Source: Russula earlei
Taxonomy: Eukaryota > Basidiomycota > Agaricomycetes > Russulales > Russulaceae
DNA: 64,000 bases
Reading direction: 5' to 3'
NCBI GenBank assembly: GCA_025769875.1
Contig: JAGFNK010000096.1
Span: 1-64,000, forward strand
Positions 12,190-24,934 of this stretch are shown piece by piece; the stretch's first letter is position 1; the number at the start of each line of letters is the position of its first letter. The translations under genes were made by a program, and so were the position numbers. The notes beneath the pieces were generated by a model. The model searched no databases, had not been told where the DNA came from, and saw only the letters and a list, made by a program, of their open reading frames with translations.

Positions 12190-12866
12190 AATGGTGTCCT
12201 CGTCCATCCCTGAGGACAACCCAACTGCGGCTCTTCCTATGTCTCTTGACGACGAAGCCGCTGTGCAGGCTATGCGTCGAATTGTCAGGTACTTATGATC
12301 GTGGTCTTCGTCTCGCTCCTCGTTAACCTGCAAACTTCTTCAGCCTCGCCTGAATTCTTCAACGAATTCAACCCTAGCGACTTCCTCATGTCCCCGGTGT
12401 CGCCCTGGGACGATTTGTTGACGACTCCAGCGCTCGATGGCTATGCGGGCATGACACCCGATAGTTATACCAGCCCCGCCCTCATGAGCTTTGGCGATGA
12501 TTTTGATAACCTACCGTCGCTTTTTGATACTGAAGCCCTTGAGGGCCATATACCAAACCAACAGTGTCCACCTCGCTTTTCTCTTCGGATCTTCCGCTCC
12601 CCGACATGCCAGTGGACAACATATACAAGACATCACCAGTGAGTCACGCTATTGACTCGCTATCTCTTCAAACCTCTCCTCTTCACATGGACAACTCCTT
12701 TGTCCATCCAACAAGGATGAAGAGCATACCTACAGGGACCCGCAAGAACATCACGCCCGAGTCTCTCATCCCTTACGATGCGCCCATCCAGACTTGCAAG
12801 TACCGTATGCCCTCAGCAACTCACCAGAATGGCGTAAACTGGAGTGACAATGAAGACATCGAGTAG
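12190..12866 (+). pseudogene. Broken GCN4/CPC1-type transcription factor fragment, bZIP lost
   Basis: The frame starting MVSSSIPEDNPTAAL is followed by SPEFFNEFNPSDFLMSPVSP, an acidic-aromatic activation-domain style (DDFDNLPSLFDTEALE), and then in another frame STSLFSSDLPLPDMP and SLIPYDAPIQTCKYRMPSAT. In basidiomycete GCN4/CPC1-like proteins, a stretch of the last kind sits just before the basic leucine zipper. Here the zipper is missing: the frame ends within about 20 codons at 12866. A one-base frameshift near 12550-12565 and an out-of-frame join at the first intron (after about 12290) also point to decay. Best read as a truncated duplicate carried into the P450 island. The family call is moderate, since it rests on the linker stretch only. 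Confidence 0.6.
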
Positions 12867-13099
12867 TTCAAAAATACTAGTTAGCGTTGATAGATGAAAT
12901 ACACATTTTTTTCCTGACTTTTATCTGAATGCAAGTGCCTGAGTGGTTTGTCATAGCAACATTGCAATTGGTAGAACCTAAGCACATGGTTGACTGCATA
13001 GGCTTCCGTAGCACTGTGGTCTATGGTTAATATGGTAACAACTGTATGTTTATGTTGTTGATGTAACATTGTAGGATCTATGTAACATTGGTAAGAGAA

Positions 13100-14210
13100 A
13101 GCCTAGTCAATGGTGCTCTATATAACACTTGGCGGGGTTTGTGTAGATATAGACTATATACTGGTGGGGGCTACAACTAGTACCCCTATCTCGATGGTTG
13201 CAAAGTTGCTACATAGCACGTTTTTTCCAGATGCAGGGGCTGGGACCACGGCATCATCCTCATCACGAGGACGTTCCAACCTGGTAGCCCAGAGTACCAT
13301 AGCCATACTTATGACAGAGTCATTTGCGGCGGCAAGTTTCCTGACACAGGACACAGGCTCGGATCTCGGATTCCAAAACCCACACGTGATATATGCCCAT
13401 CGTCGTGCATAACCACAGGATCAGGAATGAGCCTTCCAGGAACCTCCTGGATCGAAACTCGCCGCATCGTCGCCGCAAGCAGCCGAGTCGTGGCGGAATT
13501 GCCACAGGTTCAATCATCCCCTTGAGGATGAACATACCCCCATACCAGTCGTCCTCTGTCATGGTATGTGGGGACATTGATCATTGGGAGCGCAGGACGC
13601 CATCGGAGAGATTTCTTTCACTAGTGCTTGGATTCTAGGCAGACTGCGAAGGTTGGTGTGCGGGGGCGACCTAAGACGTCATGGTCATCTAGCTCATCCT
13701 GCGCGCGCTTTTGGGATTGTGGATGGGGAATGATGGCGAGCGCTCACGAGGCTAAGGAGGTGGTAGCTGTTGTCTCTGCGCGCGCAGTGCTGGAAAAGTG
13801 GATGAGTGGACAGCCTTTCCATTGCCGATGACAGCGCAGAACTCACTACAAGGCCAAAAGTAGCCAGGCTATTTTGTTCTTGAGGGGGCTCCTTCTGTGG
13901 ATTTTCTTTGAGGGCGATGCACCGACACTGGGCCTTTCAAACCCAGCAGCCTGGCAATGGCAGTGACTCGAAAGGAGGGGTTCTGCAAAGACAGATATCA
14001 TGGCGCGTGGTATTCAAACTGGATGTCCATCGAATGATGCTGTCTGCTGTCTGTATTGATATTGCTCTATCCCTTCTCGTTTCCACTATGCAAATCTGCA
14101 TCCCACCACCGGAGGTAGGTAATCAGATGTATAACAGTTGGCCCAGATGTATACCGCTCTGGTGTAGTAGACCATCCAAGTGAAGAACTTATCGAAGGCA
14201 CCCCATTTTA
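13100..14210 (-). pseudogene. Decayed cytochrome P450 copy (C-terminal half)
   Basis: The minus strand keeps recognisable pieces of the neighbouring P450s: TEDDWYGGMFILKGMI for the region after ExxR, fragments of the PERF region, MAMVLWATRLERPRDEDD for the segment after the heme loop, and upstream a WMVYYTRAVYIW-like piece corresponding to the exon before the proximal intron. Stops and frame changes occur throughout. The heme loop is destroyed (the GFG..RxCVG stretch cannot be read in one frame), and the N-terminal third is absent. It lies between two intact copies of the same family, consistent with birth-and-death turnover of a tandem array. Confidence 0.8.
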
Positions 14211-14401
14211 TTGAAACCTTCGATATTCGACATACTAATCCGTGGTGAGCATATGAAATGTACAAGGCAGAATACACTCGTGGTCGCTCGTACCACATAG
14301 ATGTGATACTTGGATGTAAATTTATAACACACACGAATCGACGGCGGGAGAATTCAGAGGGGTGAGTTGCGTCGTGGCAGGCGCGCGTTGCCTCGCAGGG
14401 T

Positions 14402-16436
14402 TCACGATTTCGACAACTCGAGTTCCTCAGCGAGTAGTGACGGTACATCAGGAAACCGTGGCGTAATTCTACATTTGAAAGGGAGCGGGCGGCTAGAATC
14501 CATCAATCAAAATTTGATCTTTGTATAAAGAGATAAAAATGGGACCCTTACAAAATCATTCCAGTGTCGATCAACGTTTCGGTATCAACAGGCAGCTCAT
14601 TCCCGTTTTCATCACGAGCGCGTTCAAGTCGAGCAGCCCAGAGCACTGTGGCCATAGTGATGAACAGCGAGTCGTTTGCGGCATGTTTCCCGACACAGGC
14701 TCGCCTTCCGAACCCGTATGTACCATGCCCATCGTCGCGCGTCTCCACAGGACCAGGCAGGAGCCTTCCGTGCTCATCCAGGAACCTCTCTGGATTGAAC
14801 TTCGCCGCATCGTTGCCGTAGGCCGCCGGGTCATGATGACATTGCCAGAGGTTCGTGACGCAAACCGTTCCCTTAGGGATGAACATACCTTCATACCAGT
14901 CGTCCTCTGTCGGGGTATGTGGGATGCCCATTGGAAGCGCGGGCCGCCACCGAAGAGACTCCTTGATTAATGCCTGGATATAAGGCAGACTCGGAGCATC
15001 TGCGAAGGACGGGGTGCGGGAACGGCCAACGACGGTATCCAGCTCATCCTGCGCACGCTTCTGAAATTCTGGGTATGCGATCATCGCCAGTGCCCACCAT
15101 ACTAAGGTAGTAGCTGTTGTCTCTGCGCCTGCCGAGCTGCAAAAGTAGTTTAGCGAACAGCCTTCATCTTATGAACAGAAGCCAGAGAACACACTACAAA
15201 GTCCCAAGTAGCCAGGCTATTTCGTGATTGGAGAGCCCGTTTTGGTCGGGATTTTTTATAAGCGATGCTGCCACACTCGGTCGTTCGGATCCGTTGGCCT
15301 GGTATGAGATAGCCATTCAGAATAATCGGTTCGGTGAACACGGGTTATCAACCTACGATGTGATGGTTCACAGTATTCAAAAGTCCGTTAAACATGGACG
15401 TATGCTGCCTGTAATGTTCCATTCCTTCTCGTTTCCACTTTGCAAATCTGGCGTTCCGTAAGTGAATGGACGTACAATTACTAGTACAGGCGCGTACTTT
15501 TCGGGGATCTTGACCATCCAAGGCAAGGATTGAACTAGATATGCTCCGGGAGCAGAAGCCGCAGACAGGCGATCAATGAATGCGTGGATCTCTGTCAGGG
15601 TCTTGTCATCCTCATTCTCAAGGGTTGGATAGTCATATAAGATAGACATGGTGGCCGAGGCAGAAGAACGCTGGATGTGCTTTGCCAAAGCCTCTGGATT
15701 TTGGAGAATCGCGGAAGCAAGGAGGATGGCCTCTTTACAGAAAACCGGGTGATAATCGCGGACCGCTACCTTTGTGAGTATTTCATGTGCCGCCCGACGA
15801 GTGCGACGCCAACTATGAGTAAGAAATAATAAGTCCATATCTTTCTCGATTAAAAAGAGGATATGCCAACCGGTCTCCGTATGGCATGAAGGCAGTGAAC
15901 AGACCACCACAGAGAATGTCATTAGGCACGGTGACACGAGCTCGATTAGAATAAATGTTCGCACGCCGATCGAGCAAATCGAAAGCACACTTGAGGCTAT
16001 TGAGAATGAGGATGGGCTGCCCAAGCGCATTCAAGTACATCATGTGTTCTAGGATTCCTCTGGTCAACACGGAGAGTCACAGACTCAGCATGGAGTTGGA
16101 CGCACCAAAGTCCCGTTTGCAATCTCTCCCGAACATCCACTGCTTATCTTTGAGTTGGAGGATATTTCCGAGGACGGGAAGTCCTTTTGGACCGGGGGGG
16201 ACCCTGCGCCATGGACTCCACGCATACTTGACTGCAAGAATGACAACTAAAGTTATGGTGATTAAACCGAGACGGGGTCCCAGAATCGGCGAGACGGAGG
16301 CGAACGAGAGACGGTCAGGCTGTGGAGCCGCAGAACTAGGCATCGGCGGGTGGGAAGAAGTGATGTTGGCTGAAGCCATTGAGGTGGCGGGTGTTGCTGC
16401 CCACTGTGGGTGGCGAGACGCCCAATCAGTTGTCAA
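14402..16436 (-). CDS. Cytochrome P450 monooxygenase (copy B)
   Basis: This has the same exon architecture and motifs as copy A: the membrane anchor LGLITITLVVILAVKYA, the hinge PPGPKGLPVLGN, NALGQPILILNS, WRRTRRAAHEILTKVAVRD, KESLRWRP (ExxR), FNPERF and the heme loop YGFGRRACVGKHAAN. The terminal exon beyond a short intron reads RPLPFKCRITPRF and ends ELELSKS with a stop at 14402. The start may be 16436 or the internal ATG at 16379 (MASANITSS). The segment at about 14640-14960 is nearly identical in nucleotide sequence to about 9110-9420 of copy A, which suggests recent duplication or gene conversion. The substrate is unknown; all catalytic residues are visible. Confidence 0.9.
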
Positions 16437-18067
16437 TCACTTTTAAGATTCGCTTGTGGTGTGATCTGGCCCCGAACCTGAAACGAAGAGCCTTGGGAGG
16501 TATTCCGTGGCGAACGGCAAGGTGCAGCAGACAGCGCCGCTATACTTCCTGATCATTGGCACGGTCGTAAGGTGGTGCATCTGTGACTGCTACACGAATG
16601 GATGGTACGCGCCACAGGTCCGAAGGGTTCGCACGAGCACACACAGCCACAGGTACTGACTGACAGGTGTCGTAAATTCTCATGAGCCGTTACCATTCTC
16701 TCTACTTTAAAAACGGATGATGGCGTCGATGGATAGGAAGAACTAGAATAGGACTGCAGTACTTGCCTTATCATCAACTTGGCATGGCCAATGTCCTGCG
16801 CCTGCGCCACTGCATCAGCAAAATCACAAGAAAATTTATGACTTTTTTGAGTATTTCTAAAGTTGAAAGTTCATAAAGTAGTAAAGCACCATTCAAGCCT
16901 CCATAAAGCCAGAAATGGTAGTGAAGTTTGTAAAGTCTGTTGAAGTCCCTGATATGTCCCAAACCAACATTGGACAGAGAGGGCTCTTAACTTTAGCAAT
17001 AACATTTTTTCATGCATTAGAGTGGAAATTGGTTGATAGCCCTAAGGCTGGCTGATGTGACTTTCCAACTTTTGAGAACTTTGCAGAACTTATGCAGCTT
17101 TCTCAACTTTCTTGGCTATATAGTTGATATTTGGGTCACAACTTTCTAGAATGAGGGTCAGTCCAAGCGACCATTGACTTTTCAACTTTTTTGACTCTAT
17201 AAAGACTTTATAAAGCTAAAAAATATTTATGTGTTTTTCCTGATGCTGGTGCCCCTCATACTCATTATAAACAACGGCAACATTGACCGGGGCGCAGCTG
17301 TGCGAATGTATTTGTCCGAGGCGACCAAAGGCACTGCTCGGGGGTCCATCAACGTTCTCCGTGGAGGGTCCTGAGACCGCGATGCCACTTGGCTGAGTGA
17401 TAATGGCATGGCAGAGGAGATACAATCACCCAGAACTGCGACCGACTCACGCTGTCCATCCAGTCAAGGTTCTTGTCCAGGTGGGCTCAACGGATAGCAA
17501 GTGTGCAACCACATCTCTTAGATTTACAGCGGGCCAACCCGGATGGATGGCATCAACTCATGGTAATCTGAGCCATGCCGCAAAGCTCTGCACCACCACA
17601 TCAGGCGTGTTTCTCAACCTGACGGATCTGTGCTACTCGAAGGATAACACAAAGTGACCACAATAAGTAGCGAGCCTTTTGGTTTAAACTTTGCGTGTGC
17701 AGGAACAATCGATCACTCGTCATCTATATCGTTGTTTTCATGCATGTTGCGTCAGGGCATGGCTGCTGCTGCCGTGAGATGAGATTATCGGCGTCTGCAG
17801 ACTCTGTGGTATTTGCTAGGTCGACGACTGGCATGAGGAAACCGATACGTAAACGGATATCGGTAGTTGCAGATGCCATGAGGAGCAACAGCCGTGGGGA
17901 AGCGAGATTATGTTCGGTGTAAACATGATCAGTGAGAGGAACGCTCCCAGGCGTGTATCGGATACCCTAGTGGCAGATTTAACCTTTGTTGTACTTGTAC
18001 CCGCATACGTCTCCAGTTCGCCGCATTTTCACACTCCACGTCCCGTCCGGTTATTACAAGCACAAGC
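16437..18067. other. Intergenic, partly AT-rich, no gene seen
   Basis: This lies between P450 copy B and the armadillo protein gene, which are divergent. From about 16800 to 17230 the DNA becomes AT-rich, with recurring words such as TTATAAAG, AAAGTT and CTTTATAAAG, unlike the GC-richer flanks; it may be an old non-coding repeat. A plus frame at 17397-17657 has no recognised features. Confidence 0.4.
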
Positions 18068-20637
18068 ATGGCCGATCCTGGCATCATCGCGCTCGCTGAT
18101 GAACTCGCCGGCCAAACGCGACTATCCGATGCCGACTGGAACAAGGTCGAAGTTACCGCTCAGACACTGGCCAACTTCTTACGGGTGAAGCACAGTGCGC
18201 TCTTTGTTTAGTGTCGGCCCTTTTCAAAGTCAAGACTATGAGTGCATCGCAGACGATACTCAGACGGCATTAGGAGGCGCGCAGCTGCCCGCTGTTCTGA
18301 CCGCGATAATTAAAGATGCCTTGCGAGGCTTGCGTGTGCCTGACGTCTCTCACCTCCCCGCGTTATACGAGATCCTTCGTGTCGGGGCAAATGTTTGCGT
18401 AGATCACGGTGTGTCTGGTATCCTCTTCGTCCCCTGTGTCACTAACCGTCCGCAGACGAGAATAGGGGTCACCTCCTCGACTCGGGATTTCTCCACGAAA
18501 TCGTCACCCTACTTGAGCGTTACACTGACCTCATCCCCTCTGATAAATCAACCGTTTTCCTTCCACTATCGGTAGCACACTTAAAAGTCGTCAGAACGGC
18601 TATCGGCGTGCTGTTGAATGCGAGTATGGGATACGGTGCGCTTTAGCCTTCACGGGTGATCGCCGTGCAGGTGCTGATGAATGCACACTCGATCCCAGAA
18701 CCAGTCAAAGCTGCGCTCAACACCGATGAGGCCCCCGTAGCTATCCTTCGTCTCGCGGGGGCGATATACCCTGCGGGTGCCTGGGCAAAGAGTCCACCAC
18801 CGCATATCCCTCCAGGAGAGTTCGATGAGTCATGGCAGCTGCGGAACGGCCTCTCCTCCTGGGCATGGCGCGCCATCGGAGAGCTCAAATATAATGGTGC
18901 GCCACACGGCGCGATCTTCTAACTCCACTCAAACCTGTCTCGTCACAGCGCCTACCGTATTCGGGCAAGAGGTTCTTCCCCATCTCTTGACGCCGATACG
19001 CTCATATATTCCACCGTTCGGAGCGCCACCGCCGCCCTTCGATCAGGCGACCCCACTGCGGCGCACGCTCGTGAGCGCCGATCTTGAGGCATTCGAGGAG
19101 TCGTGCTCACTCCTCGAAGCACTCGCGCTCGACGATGAGGACGTGCGGCTCTCGCTCGCTCGCGGCACCGCGTTCCCAGACGAGCACGGTGGCGTGCGTT
19201 GTCTGGCAGAGATACTCGAGTTCATCGATCGTGGTGACTATCATCCGCTCTGGAAGGACCTGCCTGGCGATAGCGTGCAGCGCGAGCGCTCATTTGACTT
19301 TTGCAAGGCTGCCCTCATCAAGGCGGTCGTCGAGATCGCTGGTGAAGAGAAGAGCGTTGATGTGCTTTGGGATGACTCGGACGAGAAGCAACCAGGTGGG
19401 GCGTTCGTCGGACAGATGGTGCAGTGGATCAAGAAGCATAAGGACCTCAAAGATAGTAACCGAGACGACCTCTTGGTGTGCGCTACGTTGACTTTAGGGA
19501 ATCTCCTGCGTCACGGTGCGTTCTATTCGACATCGAAGGCATTACTGACTTTGTGTCGCAGGCGCGCATGCTGTCACCCTCATAAGCCCCCCTCTTAGCC
19601 TTGCCTCCGATCTCGCCTCACTTCTACGCCCGGAAATCGATATCAAAGTCAAGCATGGTGTCATCGGCTTGCTCAAACACCTCGCATATGCCCCACAAGC
19701 TCGTTCGTCTCTTGGCGAGGCTGACATCATCCGGCGACTTGCCAACTCCAACATATTCCAGCCTACTTCAGACGTGGTAGAAGTGGTTCAGGTCAACGCC
19801 ATTGGCGTCATAAAGCACTTGTGCGGTGGCAACGGTGAGTCTGCGAGAAGCTTGCATTCAGTGCCACAAGAGCTGAGCGCCCTTCTAAATTAGCCAAGAA
19901 TTGCTACAATTTGATACTGCCGTCGGATGGCCAAGAAGCCGACTCGACAGGATTGCATCAGATCCTCGCGCTCATCAAGCGGTCAGACTCGACGGCGGTA
20001 AAGAGCGAGGGCACGCGCGTGTTCGTCAATGTGATCCGAACGCTGTGGCACGAGAACACCCGGGACGGGGAGCCGCGAAAGGCAGCGATGGGTATCGTCA
20101 ACTCTCCTCCCCTTGCGCTCGCGCTCGCGCAACTTGTCGGGCGCAGCAAGAAGTACCCGATCCTCGTCAACGAGGGGATCGTTGCTCTCACCCTCCTCAG
20201 TCTGCACTCTGGTACGTGATCACGTGCTTCCTATCTTCGCGCACGACCTCTTCGTCATCTTTATCATCTATCTTCCAGCGAACGTCGTCCTCGACGCAAT
20301 CACGACGCCACTACCATTAGAGGTCAAAAACAACTCCGCCCCCGGCTCCGCAGGAGAGAGCGAGATCGGCTCGCCCGTGACCGTCCCCACCCGTGCCGTC
20401 GACACCCTCGTGAACCTTTTGAAGGGCCACGGCACGAACGTGCCCGAGGAAGTGCGCGCCAATGCTTGTATATTGCTCGGCCAGGTCGGTCGCGAGGACG
20501 GAGTCGACACAGAGCGCATACCAGAGCTGGTCAAACTCAAGGCAGAGCTGCGACCGCTTCTCGTCGGCGCCGCCGATGCTGAGAAAGAATCTCGCCTCAA
20601 GGCGGCGGCGGCAGGCGCGTTGCAGCGCTGGGGTTAG
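18068..20637 (+). CDS. Armadillo-repeat protein, SmgGDS (Rap1 GTPase-GDP dissociation stimulator)-like
   Basis: The start MADPGIIALADELAGQTRL at 18068 leads into a roughly 690-residue all-helical protein made of armadillo-like units spread over about nine exons. Typical stretches are LLDSGFLHEIVTLLERY, HLKVVRTAIGVLLNASMGY, KHGVIGLLKHLAYAPQARSS and SEGTRVFVNVIRTLWHENTR, closing with EEVRANACILLGQVGRE and AAGALQRWG. The unit order, length and cytosolic character match fungal relatives of SmgGDS, which bind prenylated small GTPases. The sequence itself shows only armadillo repeats, so the partner is inferred. The gene is convergent with CCT4, 299 bases between stops. Exon borders in the first 700 bases are the least certain. 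Confidence 0.65.
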
Positions 20638-20936
20638 AAAAAAAAAAGAAGAATCCCCCGAATTTCGTGCGAATCTATATCGCTAGTCCACTCTCGTGTA
20701 TTGTTGTCGCTGTAGCGCTATGTTTTCGTGGACGCTCTATCTCGTCCACCGTATATACCGCTGTTCTTGATCGGAGAAAAATCCAGGGGTTGGCTTGGTG
20801 GGTAGATAAGGGCGCGCTGGGTGGGGCAGTGGATTCACTCCGGGATTCTTGTGTAGTATGTTTTTAAATGGAATGTTTTGTTTTTTGCGTCTCGTATGTG
20901 CATGTACAGTATATATACGACAGTTTACCAGTCACT

Positions 20937-23009
20937 CTACCTTGCCTGCACGTAGTCGTCAATCTTCAAGAGTAGTGTCACGGTCTCTGTCGCGAGCTCG
21001 ACCGCGCTCGTCGATACTAGCAACGGTTGCACAACGTCCTCTTCCAGAATATTGGAGATTTGGCCCTTGTGCAACGTCAACATTGCATCAACCAAACGGG
21101 AAAGAGGACGATGAAGGCGTACCTTTCGAACATTAATCCCCGCATTTCGCTCGCCGAGTGCGTGCCGGTTACGGAGCTCAGTGACGATCGCAATAGGGTT
21201 CAGCCCAGCGTTCTCTGCGAGCGTCGTCGGGATGACCTCGAGCGCGTCAGCGTACGCTTGGAAGCAGTACGCCTCCATGCCTGTCAACCCCTGCGCGTAT
21301 AGCGATAGCATGCGCGATACGTGAATCTCTGGCGCGCCACCGCCACCGATGAGCGCGCTGTGAGAGAAATAGGGACGAGTCAGCGATGAAAAATACGCGA
21401 AGTTTTCTGATGGGTTGGGATGGCGCACCGTTTCTTGACCAGACAGCGCACGACGCAGAGCGCGTCGTGGATGGAACGCTCGCATTCGTCAAGCACGAGT
21501 TGGTTACTGCTCATCGCGAGGATGCTGACTGTACGCCCCTTATGCTTCACGCCGGTGATCTTGACAACCTTCGTTCCATCGTTACTTGTCTCATCCACGA
21601 GGTCGGCATACCCGAGCTTATCCTCGGAAAATGACTCGATATCTGCAACGGGTTTGCATCCAAGGCTCTTTGTGAGGAAGTCGATCTCATCGCGTTCCAC
21701 ATCCTTGACGACAAGGATAGTTGAGGCGCTTTAGGAAGGTAAGGGACGTATCATCGACGGCATCGCGCAGAATGGATTTCTGGATGAGCAGGACGTTACA
21801 GCCAGTCTTTTTGATTTTTTTGCATATGTTGAGTAAATAGGTGCGCCCTTCCTTGATGACCTTGTCCATTTGCCGATAATCATTGATGACAACGGTGTTG
21901 TCCATCTGTGATACGCGTCAGTACTCGCCTTGAACAGACAGCAGTTGACAACCGACATCAGGTTTGGGAGCGCTGAGCTGGAACTGGATCAGACCAATTT
22001 TTGCTTTTTCGATTCTTGTTGGACCGCCAGCCGTGACGACGACGTTTTGGTTAAGCACGACGCCATCAATGAGCTCAGTGTCTTCTATAGTACCTCCGAC
22101 CTTCTTCACGATGCGGACATCTCGTAAATCTACGTTCGAGGATAAGGGCGTGACAAGGCGGGTGACGGCAGATACGGCGATAGGCGCTAAGATGGACGAA
22201 TATTGAGAGACAATCTGTACGCTGTTAATTAGCCCTGAACAAGCGAAATTCAATAACCTGCCTTGGAATTTAAGGACGTGCTAGCTGCCCTTATAAGCGT
22301 TGCGCGATCATTAAGGTCAATTGGGGTCGATATTTCGGTGAGGAATTCGACGGCCTTTTCGGATGCCTTCAAGAAAGACTCGGCAATGATAGTGGGATGG
22401 ATGCCTTTTTCAAGCATTTTTTCAGCTGCGCCTAGTAGGCTACCTGCGAGTATGACGACGGTTGTAGTTCCGTCGCCGGCCTCGACGTCCTGTGCAGCAG
22501 ACAAATCGACGAGCTGTCCAAATGTAGTCGATATCCAACACCGTCTGAAGAGGGCGGTCTGCTCACCATTTTAGAAGCAGGGTGCAAAGCCTGGATGCTT
22601 CGCAGAATAGTCGCACCATCATTCGTAACAATGACCTCTCCCTTCGAAGTTTGAATCTGGGGAGGCGGTAGTAAGGAAGACGCGACAAAAAAGGGCGGAT
22701 GAGACTTGAACCATCTTATCCATTCCACGAGGACCCAGTGATGTGCGCACGGCATCACTGATTGCTGCGATGGCTTAATTTTGGGGCACAAGACTACCCA
22801 GTCGCTCTAGAATCACATACCTTTCGCAGCAACAAGGTTGGACAATCGGACTTCCATCGGTTTACCCTGTGGAATAGCGACGCGTTTCAGGCGGAGCCTC
22901 TTGCATGGATGCCATGCTACGGGTTTACCTTGTCATTGAACGTCTTGTTCGAGCCCGAGGTAGATGGAAGGGGCGCCCTTGGCGCTGGCGCTGGTACCGT
23001 TGAGGCCAT
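20937..23009 (-). CDS. CCT4: T-complex protein 1 subunit delta (CCT4)
   Basis: This is one of eight subunits of the cytosolic group II chaperonin that folds actin, tubulin and other proteins. The first exon is [15 protein letters not shown], then NKTFNDK. Splicing gives [30 protein letters not shown] and [15 protein letters not shown], then the ATP motif [12 protein letters not shown]. Later come [51 protein letters not shown] and [16 protein letters not shown] at the C-terminus. The delta assignment rests on the ending, on the apical-domain stretch and on the GINVRKG...[13 protein letters not shown] region. About eight introns; the product is about 535 residues with no defects seen. The start at 23009 is 163 bases from the divergent UFD1 start. 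Confidence 0.93.
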
Positions 23010-23172
23010 CGGCTCTGAATCAACGTTTTCACGAAAAAGAGATCACAGGCTGTACTGCAATCTCAGAGCAAGAGCAGAGAACGTGCGGCCCGGGGCATGC
23101 CGAGATTCACGTGGATGGATGGATGGCCGGCCGCGTCATGCAAGCTCGCTTGCTTTCTTGCAACCATCAGCC
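23010..23172. promoter_or_regulatory. Divergent promoter, CCT4 / UFD1
   Basis: The 163-base gap between the two ATGs is GC-rich in the middle (GGCCGGCCGCGTC-like sequence near 23125-23140). Both genes act in protein quality control, so shared expression would make sense, though this is inference. Confidence 0.45.
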
Positions 23173-24934
23173 ATGGATTTCGTGGGTATTTTTGTGTATT
23201 TTCTTTTACCTCTCATCGTCACCCTCTCTTAGTTTGGCGATGAAGATGATTTGCCTCCGGGCGGTCCCGCAAGCTTGTTTGCCCAGATAGCTCAGTATGC
23301 CCGTTCTTGTCCTTGCATCGCAATAGGATCCTCCTAATAATCCACTGCAGAGGCCTCGGCGGAGGCTTTCGTTATGGTGGGGGTCCAAGATCGAACCCGA
23401 GCTCCTACGATGAGTATCTGAAAGCATACAGTGTTGCAATGCTTCCAGGGCGTGAACGAGAAAACCTGAGTTACGGGGGGAAGAGTGAGTCTTCAATCGG
23501 TCAAGCCACTCTCTCTCTCTGAACAATCGACGTAGTCATCTTACCACCGTCCGCTCTCGCCCACCTCACCTCTCTGGATCTCGACTCTCCGTGGATGTTC
23601 AAGCTTCGTAACCCTCAGAACCCTGCCGCTTCTACTCACGCTGGTGTCCTTGAATTCATCGCTGAGGAGGGCGTCGTTCACCTTCCATATTGGATGATGA
23701 AGACCCTGAGACTAACTGAGGGCGATCCCGTGCGCATCACTGGTACAGAGCTTCCTAAAGGTCGCTTCGTCAAACTCCAAGCTCAGCATGTCCACTTCCT
23801 CGAAATTTCTGATCCCAAGGCTGTGTAAGAGTGATCTCGTACTTCTTATAATATACTTACCAAGACATACTCAATGTAGCCTAGAGCAAGCCCTCCGCAA
23901 CTTTACTGCCCTTACACAGGGAGATATAATCGAAATATCTTACAATTCCATCATTTTTGGCCTGCTTGTAATGGAAGCCACACCCGGTGGCGAAGGTATC
24001 TCGATTCTCGATACCGACCTCGAGGTCGACTTTGCTCCACCAGTTGGCTATGTGGAACCAGAACGTCCGAAGGCTGCACCCCAGGCAACGATGGCTTCCA
24101 AGCTCAACATCGATCTCAGCTCGCAGACACCTGGCTCAAGTCGCCCCGCCAGTTCAATGGGTGGAAACTTTTCTAACACAATCAAGACTGGTACAATCGT
24201 TAGTAAAGGCGGTGACGCATGGGAGACATTCAAAGGTCGTGGCGAAACCCTTGGGGGAAGGAGGACGAAAGGTCGCGGGATTACACACCGAGCCCCTGAG
24301 CAAGTCTCAACGTCAAGCAAAATCATTCGGACTGAGTGAGTTGCGCATGTGTGCCGTTATATAGGTACTGATGCACGTATGCTCCAGCCAACATCGTGTT
24401 ATAGTGAATGAAGATCTCGAGAACGACGGGAAGAACCCGGCTGCTCTCAATTTACCCTTTGGTAAATTGTTCTTTGGGTTTAACATCCCTCCGTATGTTC
24501 CACCGCCTGCTCCTGAAGACGACGAATCAACGCCGAAGGTATATTTCCTTTTCATCCACAATATTGTTGTGGCTCACAACTCATTCTAGCCCCCTACGGC
24601 GTTTTTTGGGGCGGGAAACTCGCTCAATGGACGAGCTACCAGTTCTTCCACCCGTAGTTCAAGCAAAGGCAAGAGTAAGGCCACGGATGACACGGAAGCT
24701 AAGGCAGGCGAGTCAAGGTGGGGCACAGGGACTGGTCGAAGCTTGGGTACCCGCCAATCGAATGGAGTCAGTTCACGGACACTAGGTGCCGGTCTGGTTG
24801 GCGTGGGTGGTGCAAGTGTACCACGTCCGTCGCAGCGTCCTACCAAGAAGCCGCCTCGTTACGAGCCGAGTCCAACACCGGATTTTGGGGTCGATGACGA
24901 CGATGTCATCGTGATCGATAGTGATGTGGACTGA
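23173..24934 (+). CDS. UFD1: Ubiquitin fusion degradation protein UFD1
   Basis: UFD1 partners with Npl4 and Cdc48/p97 to extract ubiquitinated proteins, including at the ER. A tiny first exon, MDF, ends at a GTGGGT donor and joins FGDEDDLPPGG. Next come YDEYLKAYSVAMLPGRE and YGGKVILPPSALAHLTSLD (the double-psi barrel domain), then VEFIAEEGVVHLPYWMM-like text, RGRFVKLQ-like KGRFVKLQAQHVHFLEISDP, and LRNFTALTQGDIIEI. The C-terminal half is Ser/Thr/Gly-rich and ends in an acidic tail DDDDVIVIDSDVD. Domain order and length (about 440 residues) fit the family. Introns are short; the last lies near 24540-24590. Confidence 0.93.

Noticed and set aside
23270..23400. tRNA-like words (GCCCAGATAGCTCAGT and GATCGAACCC)
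   Set aside because: They fall inside UFD1 exons and an intron that splice into a conserved protein; no cloverleaf could be formed.
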